Made by a program: the position numbers and the translations under genes
NCBI RefSeq assembly: GCF_001078055.1
Contig: NZ_CP010777.1
Coordinates: 3,377,001 to 3,441,000, forward strand
DNA length: 64,000 bases
Origin: Rufibacter radiotolerans
Lineage (GTDB): Bacteria > Bacteroidota > Bacteroidia > Cytophagales > Hymenobacteraceae
Reading direction: 5' to 3'
Notes under the pieces: generated by a model
Told to the model about the DNA's origin: nothing
Databases searched by the model: none
Seen by the model: the letters and a program-made list of their open reading frames with translations, nothing else
Shown here: in pieces, positions 26,016 through 37,100 of the stretch
How the letters are laid out: each line of letters begins with the position of its first letter
How positions within the stretch are numbered: the stretch's first letter is position 1

Positions 26016-26849
26016 TTAACCGCGCTTGTTCTGCTGAATTTTCTCCAGGATTCCATCCCACAGATGGAGGCGCATGCGGTGGCAGGCCACGGCCTCCTCA
26101 CGGCACTCTTCCCATTTCTGGTCATCGTTGCCGCAAAGCTCAGAGACCATTTGCATGGCCAGCGGCGAGTGCACTTCCTCATCCAGGTGAATGTGGCGGT
26201 CCATGTAGAATTGGAAACTGTCCAGGGTACCGGGGTAGCGGCGGTTCATGTCGCCAATGAGGCACCGGAACATGTCTGGCACCACGTCTTCGCGCCCGAA
26301 GGTGAAGGCGGCGGCAATGCGGTGCGGCTGCCCGCTCTGGATGATCTGGAACGTATGCTTCACAAAGTCACGGGTGTGGCTTGGCACGGGCAGTTTTTCC
26401 AGGAGCGTGTAAACAGATTTGCCACTCCGCAGGCCATCTATGAAGTCCTTCATCACCTGGGTATCGGCGCCGCATTCATCCATGGCCCGCACGTACAGCT
26501 CAAAATGGCTGATGGGCTGGCCCTCGGGGTCAATATCGGTTTCCTCTTCCAGCACTATCTCATTGATTAGGCGCCGGTTGGCCGCGTTGCCGTGCGGGGT
26601 CCAGGGCACGTCTACGCAGGTAAGGTGCCGCTGCAGGCTTTTGAGCAGACTCATGAAATCCCATACAGCAAACACATGGTGCTCCATGAAAGGCCGCAGG
26701 TCTGCCAGGTCATAGATAGACTCATACAACGGGTGCTCCATCAAGGCATCACGGTGGGGTTTTAATTCTGACTGGAGCCATTGAATGCGTTCATGGCAAA
26801 TGGGCAGGGGCAAGGGTTGAGTTCTGGTTTTTTCCAAGATGGCGGTCAT
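26016..26849 (-). CDS. DUF3050 family protein, heme-oxygenase-like fold
   Basis: A 277-residue protein matching the DUF3050 pattern: RPFMEHHVFAVWDFMSLLKS near residue 60, VDVPWTPHGNAANRRLINEI, a central FELYVRAMDECGAD, and a C-terminal YMDRHIHLDEEVHSPLAMQM. The His/Glu/Asp residues in the first and last of these are placed as metal ligands would be in heme-oxygenase-like oxidases, so a diiron or related activity is possible but unproven. I start at ATG 26849; twenty further residues upstream look like untranslated leader. It heads a probable three-gene unit with a 101-residue protein and a lipoprotein. Confidence 0.8.
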   Translation of the reverse strand: MTAILEKTRTQPLPLPICHERIQWLQSELKPHRDALMEHPLYESIYDLADLRPFMEHHVFAVWDFMSLLKSLQRHLTCVDVPWTPHGNAANRRLINEIVLEEETDIDPEGQPISHFELYVRAMDECGADTQVMKDFIDGLRSGKSVYTLLEKLPVPSHTRDFVKHTFQIIQSGQPHRIAAAFTFGREDVVPDMFRCLIGDMNRRYPGTLDSFQFYMDRHIHLDEEVHSPLAMQMVSELCGNDDQKWEECREEAVACHRMRLHLWDGILEKIQQNKRG

Positions 26850-28131
26850 AAAAAAAAGAAGATTGATAAAGACAAAGCGTAGCAGCGGTATTACCCTGGG
26901 CCCTGCCAAAAGAGGGTTACCCCTTTTCAGAAAGGCTCTCCTAAGTTAAGGGTTTCTTGTGCTCGTGCATACGGGAAAAACGAACGCACGTTTTCCTCTA
27001 ATTTAGGAAAGAAGCCCCTATTTGCCAAGTATGTTTTGTTTTGCGAGTCCGCCATAGTAGCGGCGCTTTAAAGACTTTGTCAAAAGATGAATATATGCCA
27101 GCCATCCATTATAACAAGGCTGTTCTAAGATTATGAGACGCGGTTTACCAACTGCCTTACCAACCATGACCTGGTTGTATTCTCTACTTGCTTTTAGGTT
27201 TGCCCCTATCCAAAACGTACTTATCAGAAATCTTTACCACCCCAGATGACTTGTCTGCCCCTGATGTTTCAAGAGAGGCTCTAACCAGAATATTTATAAA
27301 TTAACGATTGTGTTTTATCTAAATTAAATATTATTCCTTTCTTGGCAGCAAGGGTTTCTAACGAAATAATTTCTTTTGTATTGCTCTGCTCATATTTTCC
27401 TGTTTACTTTAGCTTATCATTCTTAAAACCAGGCTAATTAGCCCAGGTTACAAGATTTTTAAAATCAACTTACCTGGTAGCTTTTGCCGCAGTTTGGACA
27501 ATAGATATAAAATGGTAAGAATCAGATTAACCGGCATTTAAGCCAAAAGTGCATTAAAATTAAATAAGTACAATATAAATTAATATTACAAAAGTTAAAT
27601 ACAGCAAAGAAAAAAGCACCCCATTTACCAAAGCCCTAAAGTAATTACCTATTTGAAGTCTATTTGTATTGCGCTGAAACGGTGCCATAGCTGGAAACCC
27701 GGCATAGAAAGATTGGAAGTTATTTTAAGGGCGTTTAAAATTACCGAAGAGAAGTCAAAACAAGAGGCTGCCCCATTGAAAGAAGGGATGCATTAAAAGG
27801 CAGTACAGCAGGAATTTTTACCTATTTATCTTATTTCACAGAAAGGTCGCAAGCAGGTTGAATGCGATCTTTTTTCAAACCTGTTAGAAAGCTCGTTTGA
27901 ATTTATTCAAAGGAGAAGAAGCTTCAGAAGGTTTTAAAAATGCGCATATTTTTTTTCCTGCTGAGGCTATCAAGCGCTTCCTGATTAAGGAAAAGCTTCC
28001 CTAACCCAGATTGGATAACAAAGAAAAATTAAAACTAACACCGCATACCACCTTACCCGCTTCCCTTTCCTGAGACTAACCTTCTCATAAAAGAAAGCAA
28101 AGCACTATTGAAGAACCCCATATTGAACTAG
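26850..28131 (+). other. AT-rich non-coding region upstream of the giant adhesin gene
   Basis: About 1.28 kb with no supported gene. It is clearly richer in A and T than its neighbours, especially 27300-27640 and 27900-28060. A frame of about 36 codons ending at 27796 (WKPGIERLEVILRAFKITEE) could be a remnant but has no start context. No consensus promoter is obvious. It may be a long leader or regulatory region for the adhesin, or degraded DNA. Confidence 0.5.
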
Positions 28132-31100
28132 ATGAAAACAATCTCTACTCAAAAGTCCTCCTTATTATTTGCTATCTGCCTCTTCTGGTTGTTACAGCTA
28201 GTGAGCCTGCAGGGCTTATTTGCGCAAGGAAATGTTACTCCTGTATTTAGCGTAAACCTGACTGGTCAGCCAAACGGGGAGTGGACCTCTCCTGAGATAA
28301 ATAGAAATGGTCAGGTTTGTGGTGCTGATAAACAGGAAGAATGCGTTCAGTTTGACATCATTCTTGACAAAAACGCTGGTAGCCTAGACTTCAGCATTGT
28401 AGGGGGGCCTGTGCCTTCAGGCTCTATGACCTATAATATTGGATGCGGAGCACCTGTCCCGGTAGGCCAGCCCATATGCGTTTCAGGGCCAGGCCCTCAC
28501 AGATTGACCATATGTATGCCAGGCAATGCTAAAAACCAATTTAGGGTTAGGTCTATTGCCGCTTTCACTCCTCAACCAGACGTATATGTATCAGGAGGCT
28601 GTTTTGCCAAACTGCAGGCGCCTATTGCCTTCAATGAAGCATCAGTTTCCTGGCAGGATATAACCGGAGGCGGGGCTTACAACAGTTATTTAAGCTGCAT
28701 CTCTGGCTGTTCCACCCCAACCGTCACTCCTCCGCTTACCAATCCTCCGAAATTTGTGGACTATGTAGTCTGCGGGTCTTCCGTTCAGTCCCCTTGCTCA
28801 AGCACACCCTTCTGTGATACAGTAAGGGTTTATTTCTTTCCGGCCCCAGTAGTTTCTATTAATCCGCAACCTGCAATTATTTGTCCGGGCTCCTCGGGGG
28901 TGGAACTTACGGGCAATGTGGTAGGAGGAAGCGGGAATTTCACCTACTTGTGGACCGATGCCGGAGGCAATCTGCTAGGCACCAACAAAACGTTTATGGC
29001 TCCCGCTGTAGGCGAGTATTTTCTGGAAGTAAGAACCGAAAATTACCCCAACTGCAGCAAGTTCTCCACTTCGGTCAAGGTGGTCACAGACCTTACTGTT
29101 AATGCCGGTCCAGACCAACTGGTTTGTTCCCAAAATCCAGTCTCCTTGACAGGCGCAGTCACCGCGGCTACCGGGGGCATCTGGAGCGGCGGGGCAGGCA
29201 CTTTTTCACCCAGCGCCACTGCTCTAAATGCCGTTTATACCCCTACCGCCAGTGAGATAGCTGCGGGATCTGTGAGACTTACCTTAACCTCAACCGGCAA
29301 CGGAAACTGTACGGCAGTGCGGGATGAGGTGCTTGTTTCCTTTTACAGCATGCAGCTGACCTTGACCGGCACGCCTGTTATCTGTTCGGGATCTACCGGC
29401 AGCGTGACCGCAGCGGTCACAGGTGGCGTGGGCACGGTCACGTACAAATGGAACACCGGGGAAACCACGGCCTCTATTACCAATAAGCCGGCCGGTACTT
29501 ATACTGTCACCGTGAGTGACGGGAACAGTTGCGCAATCTCAAAGTCATTTACGGTAGTAGAGAAGCCAGGCCCTTCTGACTTTACCATGACCCCCAAGGC
29601 AAGTACCTGCGGGGCCAGCAATGGGGAACTGGCCATCAGCGGGGTAATTGGCGGAACTGCTCCCTATACCTACAGCAAAGACGGCACCACTTTCCAGGCC
29701 TCTCCCACGTTCACTGCCCTGACTGCAGGTTCTTATACCCTTCAGGTGAAAGATGCCAACGGATGTATTGTCACTAAAACCATCACGCTCCAAAACATAG
29801 CCGGCCCCTCTGACTTTACTGCCTCAATTCAGGCAACCACCTGCGGCGCGAGCAACGGCAGTATCTCTGTTTCAAATGTAGTGAGCGGCACCGCTCCTTA
29901 TACTTATAGTATAAATGGGGGTTCATTCCAGGCATCTACCAGTTTCTCAGGCTTGACCGCAGGTACGCATTCCATCACGGTAAAAGATGTCAATGGCTGT
30001 ATTACCACCAAATCAGTGACTGTTGCCAACATTGCAGGTCCTACCGGGTTTGTGTTTGCGGCAGCCTCTTCTACCTGTGGGGCCAGCAACGGAAGTATCT
30101 CAGTAAGTTCAGTAACGGGTGGAACGGCTCCTTACACCTACAGCAAAGACGGCACTACTTTCCAGACCACATCCTCAATCTCAGGATTAGCCGCCGGTAC
30201 GTATTCTATCACGGTAAAAGATGCCAACGGTTGTACCACCGTGCAACAGGTGCAGGTAACCAACATAGCCGGTCCTTCAGACCTGGCCGCCTCTTCCAGG
30301 GCCTCTACCTGCGGTAGCACTAACGGCGAGTTGACCGTAGGCCCTGTAACCGGCGGAACCGCTCCTTATACCTACAGCAAGGACGGCACCAACTTCCAGG
30401 CATCGGCTACCTTTGGTTCTTTACTGGCAGGTTCTTACACCATCACGGTGAAAGACGCCAATGGCTGTACCTTCGCCAAGGGCTTCACCGTTTCTGACAT
30501 CGCTGGTCCTACGGCCTTTACCGCCAATACCACTTCTTCCACCTGCGGCGCCACTAACGGTAGCTTAACGGTTAGCGGCGTAACAGGAGGAGTTGCTCCT
30601 TATACCTACAGCAAAGACGGTAGTACGTTCCAGGCTTCGGCTACTTTCTCTGGATTGCTAGCTGGTACGCACACCATCACGGTGAAAGATGCCAATGGCT
30701 GTATCTTCGCGAAAGCGGTGACAGTCTCTGACATTGCAGGCCCCACCAGCGTCAGCCTCACTAATGCTTCCAGCACGTGCGGAGCCAGCAACGCCAGCAT
30801 TACGGTAGGCGCGGTCACTGGCGGAACTGCTCCTTACACCTACAGCAAGGACGGCACGAACTTCCAGCCTTCCACTATTTTCTCGGGACTTCTGGCCGGC
30901 ACCTACACCATTACCGTGAAGGACGCCAACGGCTGTACGGTTACCCGGCAAACCACCATTACCAACATTGCGGGTCCTTCTGACCTGTTAGCCACTTCAA
31001 CAGCCTCTACCTGCGGAAGAAACAACGGTGTTTTAACTATTGGCAGTGTATCGGGCGGAACCACTCCCTATACCTACAGCAAGGACGGCGTAAACTTCCA

Positions 31101-34100
31101 GTCAGCCACTAGCTTTGGTTCGCTGCTGGCTGGTTCCTATACCATTACGGTGAAGGATGCCAATGGCTGTACCTTCGCCAAGGCCTTCACTGTATCTGAC
31201 ATCGCTGGTCCTACGGCAGTAGCGGCTACTTCGGCCCCGGCCGGTTGTACTAATGACGGTACTATCTCAGTAGGCACGGTAACGGGCGGCACCGCCCCCT
31301 ACACCTACTCTATCAACGGTACTACGTTCCAGACTTCAACCTCCTTCACGGCACTGGCTGCCGGTACGTACACTGTCACTGCCAAAGACGCGAATGGTTG
31401 CCAGGTGACTACTTCTATTAATGTAGGCATCAACGTTCCTACCGCCTTTGCAACCACTACCACTGCCTCTACCTGCGGCAGCCCTAACGGAACGGTGACT
31501 ATTACTTCAGTTACCGGCGGCACCGCCCCCTATACTTATAGCAAAGATGGTGTGACCTTCCAGTCGGCTGCTACCCTCACAGGTATGCTGGCCAGAACCT
31601 ACACCATCACCGTTAAAGACGCTAAGGGTTGCGTATTCAGCCAAACAGTAACCGTAACCGATGTAGCAGCCCCTACTGATCTGGTTGCCTCTTCCAAAGC
31701 CTCCACCTGCGGAAACAGCAACGCGGAACTTACCGTGACCGGTGTCACCGGCGGAACTTCTCCTTACACGTACAGCGTAGACGGAGGTACCTACCAATCT
31801 TCTGCCACCTTCACCTCGCTCGCCTCGGGTAGCCATACTATCTTGGTGAAAGACGCCAATGGCTGTACCATTTCAAAAATGGTCACCATAGAAAATGTAG
31901 CGGGTCCTGCCTTCACCCTGGCAACGCAGTCTACTACCTGCGGGGCCAGTAACGGGAGCATTACAGTAAACGCCGTAACCGCTGGGACTGCACCCTTCAC
32001 CTATAGTATTGACGGCACCAACTTCCAGGCCTCTGCAACCTTTGCGGCATTGGCGGCGGGTTCTTACACTATCACGGTGAAAGACGCCAATGGTTGTTCT
32101 TTAGCCAAGCAAGTGACTGTGTCTGATATAGCCGGTCCAACTGGTCTAACATTAGCTTCTACTTCTACTACTTGCGGAAATGCCAATGGTACCATCAACG
32201 CTAGTGGCGTAACCGGCGGAACGGCTCCTTACACCTTTGCCCTGGACGGAGGCTCCTTCCAGACATCCGCTAGCTTTACGGCATTGGCGGCCGGAGAGCA
32301 TACCATCACGGTGAAAGACGCCAACGGCTGTATCTTTAGTAAGAAAATAGTCTTGGAAAACATTGCCGGCCCAAGTGACTTATTAGCTAACACCTCTGCT
32401 TCTACCTGCGGCGCCAATAATGGTAGCCTCACCTTGAGTGGCGTAACGGGCGGAACCGCTCCTTATACTTACAGCAAGGACGGCGTAAACTTCCAGACCT
32501 CTGCTACTTTCTCTGGAATCCTAGCCGGCACCTACACCATTACCGTGAAGGATGCCAACGGTTGTACTTTCGCGAAAGCCTTTACTGTATCAGATATAGC
32601 CGGTCCTACGGCCGTGGCCGCAACTTCTGCCCCAGCAGGTTGCGCCAATGACGGCACTATCTCAGTGGGCACGGTAACCGGCGGAACAGCTCCTTATACC
32701 TATTCTGTGAATGGTACTACGTTCCAGGCCTCTACCTCTTTTACAGCGCTTGCCGCCGGAACCTACACCGTGACGGCCAAGGACGCCAACGGCTGCCAAG
32801 TGACTACTTCTATCAATGTAGGAACCAACGTGCCAACCGCCTTTGCAACCACAGCCACTGCCTCTACCTGTGGCAACCCCAACGGTAGCATTACTATCAA
32901 TGGGGTAACCGGCGGAACGGCCCCTTACACCTACAGTAAAAACGGCACCACCTTCCAGGCCTCGGCTACTTTTGCAGGCTTAATGGCTACCACCTATACT
33001 ATTACTGTAAAGGATGCCAAAGGCTGTACGTTTGCGGCGCAGGTTAATGTTAGCAACATTGCAGGTCCTTCAGATCTAGTTACTTCTACCAAAGCCTCTA
33101 CCTGCGGTAACAGCAACGCGGAGTTCACCGTGACCAACGTGACCGGTGGTACTGCCCCTTATAATTATAGTGTAGATGGTGGGACTTTCCAGGCTTCGGC
33201 CACTTTCGGTTCTTTAGCCGCTGGCACCCATACCATCACCGTGAAAGACGCCAACGGCTGTATTTTCACCGAGGATGTCACCCTGATCAACATAGCAGGA
33301 CCTTCCTTTACCCTTGTCGCGCAATCTTCTACCTGTGGGGCTAATAATGGAACCATCACGGTAGGTGCCGTGACTGGGGGAACTGCTCCTTACTCTTATA
33401 GCCTGGACGGCACAAACTTCCAGGCCTCCACTACCTTCAACAACCTGTTGGCTGGTACTTATACCATCATGGTGAGAGATGCCAATGGTTGCGCCCTTGC
33501 CAGGCAGATTGTAGTAGAAAACATTGCCGGACCAGCTGGTTTAACGCTAGCCACCCTTTCTTCTACCTGCGGTGCCAGCAATGGTTCAGTTACCATTAAT
33601 GGGGTGACGGGTGGCACCGCTCCTTACCTCTTCTCCATAGACGGTAGTACCTTCCAGAGCTCGGCCACTATCAGTGGCATAGCGGCCGGAGAGCACACCA
33701 TCACGGTAAAAGATGCCAATGGATGTATCTTCAGCAAGAAAGTAACGGTAGAGAACATTGCCGGCCCAACTGATCTGGTGGCCAGTACCACTTCTTCTAC
33801 CTGCGGTGCGAATAATGGTAGTTTAACTATCAGTAACGTTACCGGCGGAACAGCACCATACACCTACAGCAAGGACGGGGTAAACTTCCAGGCTTCGGCT
33901 ACCTTTACCTCCCTACTTGCGGGCAGCCACACGATCATCGTGAAGGACGCCAACGGCTGTACGTTCTCCAAAGCCTTTACCGTTTCTGACATCGCCGGTC
34001 CTTCGGCGGTAGCGGCTACCTCGGCCCCGGCCAGCTGCTTGGACAATGACGGTAGCATCACGGTGGGTACGGTATCCGGTGGCACTTCCCCTTATACCTA

Positions 34101-37100
34101 TTCTATCAACGGCACTTCGTTCCAGGCTTCAACTTCCTTCATGGCACTGGCTTCCGGTACGTATACCGTGACGGCCAAAGATGCCAACGGTTGTCAGGTA
34201 ACAGCTTCCGTAACAGTGGGCAAGAATGTACCAACCGCCTTCGCCAGTTCTACGGTTACTTCCACCTGCGGTGGTAGCAACGGTAGCATTACCATTGGTG
34301 CTGTAACCGGCGGAACTGCTCCTTACACCTACTCTATCAACGGAACCACCTTCCAGGCTATTACCACTTTTGCTTCCCTGGCAGCCGGCACCTACACCAT
34401 TACGGTGAAGGATGCCAAAGGCTGTACCTTTAGCCAGGGAGTGGCGGTAAGCAACATTGCCGGTCCTTCCTTTACCGTGGCTGCCAACAGCAGTACCTGC
34501 GGAAGCGCCAACGGAAGCGTTGCCATTAGCGGCGTAACCGGTGGCGTGGCTCCTTACTCCTACAGCAAAGATGGCGTAACTTTCCAGGCCTCTACCAGCT
34601 TTAGCAACTTACTATCCGGCACCTACGCCATCACGGTGAAAGATGCCAACGGCTGTGAGTCTTCACAATTAATAGTGGTGGAAGACATAAAAGGCCCAAG
34701 CGCTTTGCGTCTTGCCAGCAATGCCTCTACCTGTGGGGCCAGCAATGCCACCGTCACGGTGGAACTGGTAACCGACGGAACCGCCCCTTACACCTATAGC
34801 AAAGATGGCGTGACCTTCCAGGCCTCGGCTACCTTCTCAGGGTTGTTAGCTGGTACCCACACCATAACGGTGAAAGATGCCAACGGCTGTACTTTCAGCA
34901 AAGCCATTACGGTCACGGACATTGCCGGCCCGGCAGGCTTGACGCTTACTTCGGTAGCCTCTACCTGCGGAAGCAGCAACGGCTCCATCTCTGCGGGTGG
35001 GGTGACCGGTGGAACTGCTCCTTACACGTTTGCCATTGACGGTGCCAACTACCAGACCTCGGCTACCTTTAGTGCCGTACTGGCTGGCTCTTACACCATC
35101 ACGGTGAAAGATGCCAACGGCTGTACCTATAGCAAGCAAGTGACGGTAACCGATAAAGCAGGACCTACTAACCTGCTTTCTACAACAGAGTCCTCTACCT
35201 GCGGTGCGAAAAATGGAACATTAACTATCAGTAGCGTTACCGGCGGAACAGCACCATACACCTACAGTAAGGATGGGGTAAACTTCCAGGCTTCGGCTAC
35301 CTTTACCTCCCTACTTGCCGGCAGCCACACGATTATCGTGAAGGACGCCAACGGCTGTACCTTCTCCAAAGCCTTTACCGTTTCTGACATCGCCGGCCCA
35401 ACCGCGGTAGCGGCTACCTCAGCCCCGGCCAGTTGCCAGGACAATGACGGAAGTATTACAGTGGGTACGGTATCAGGCGGAACTGCCCCTTACACTTACT
35501 CTATTAACGGAACTACGTTCCAGGCTTCTGCTTCTTTCACGGCGCTTAAGGCTGGTACTTACATCGTGACCGCTAAAGACGCCAACGGCTGCCAGGTAAC
35601 GGCTTCGGTGACTGTGGGAACCAACGTCCCTACCGCCTTTGCCAGCACTACAAACTCTTCTACTTGTGGCAGCCCTAACGGTAGCATCACTGTAAACGGT
35701 GTAACCGGCGGAACCGCACCTTACACCTATAGCAAAGATGGCACTACCTTCCAGGCCTCGGCCACTTTCTCCGGACTGATGGCCGGCACGCACACGATAA
35801 CCGTGAAAGATGCGAAAGGTTGTATCTACACTGCACCGGTGCAGGTTAGGGACATTGCCGGTCCGTCAGACTTGGTGGCATCCTTGAGGTCTTCTACTTG
35901 TGGTAGCAGCAACGCGGAATTAGTCGTTTCTAATGTCACGGGTGGCACTGCTCCTTACACCTACAGTAAAGATGGCGTGAACTTCCAGGCGTCTACTGCT
36001 TTTGCAGGAATGATGGCCGGTACCCATGCCATCACGGTGAAAGATGCGAATGGCTGTACCTTTACCAAGACCTTTACCCTCACGGATATTGCCGGACCTT
36101 CCGGTTTTACCGCCAATGCAACCTCTTCTACCTGTGGCAACTCTAACGGAAGCTTGTTAATAACCGCTGTGACCGGCGGCACTGCTCCTTATACCTATAG
36201 CAAGGACGGGGTGAACTTCCAGGCTTCGGCTACCTTCTCTGGCTTACTCGCTGGCACGCACACCATTACGGTGAAAGACGCCAACGGCTGTACAGTGGTG
36301 AAGCAAATTAAGGTGGATGACATAGCCGGACCTACCGGACTGGCCCTGGCCTCAGTTGCCTCTACCTGCGGAAGCAGCAACGGTTCAATCACGGTTAGCG
36401 GGGTTACCGGCGGAACGGCCCCTTACACCTTCACGATAGACGGAAGCACCTTCCAGAGTTCTTCCACCTTCACCGCCTTGTTAGCCAGAGAGTATACCGT
36501 GACGGTGAAAGACGCCAACGGCTGTACGTTCAGCAACAAAGTAATAGTGACAGATATTGCCGGCCCGACTAATGTATTGGCAACCGCTGTTTCCTCTACC
36601 TGCGGAAGCAGCAACGGGAAGTTGACTATTGGAAATGTAACTGGCGGAACGGCCCCTTACACGTACAGCAAGGATGGCGTAAACTTCCAGACTGCTACGG
36701 CTTTTGCCGATCTGAAAGCGGGCACCTATACCATTACCGTGAAGGATGCCAACGGGTGTATTGTCAGCAGAAGCTTTACTGTCTCTGACATTGCTGGCCC
36801 AACGGCCGTCGCTGCTTCTTCCCTGCCAGCTAGCTGCCAGGACAATGACGGTAGCATCACGGTAGGCACGATAACTGGCGGAACTGCTCCTTATACCTAC
36901 TCCATCAACGGCACTTCGTTCCAGGCTTCTTCCTCTTTCACTTCACTTAAGGCTGGCACTTACACAGTATCGGCTAAAGACGCGAACGGCTGCTTGGTAA
37001 CTGGCTCAGTGACCGTAGGCACCAACGTGCCAAACGCTTTTGCCAGCTCTACGGTAGCCTCTACTTGCGGGGCCAGCAACGGTAGCCTTACTATTGGTTC

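Noticed and set aside
27680..27796. A small protein ending FKITEEKSKQEAAPLKEGMH
   Set aside because: No start codon with context, no family resemblance, and it lies in an AT-rich gene-poor region; kept only as a possible remnant.
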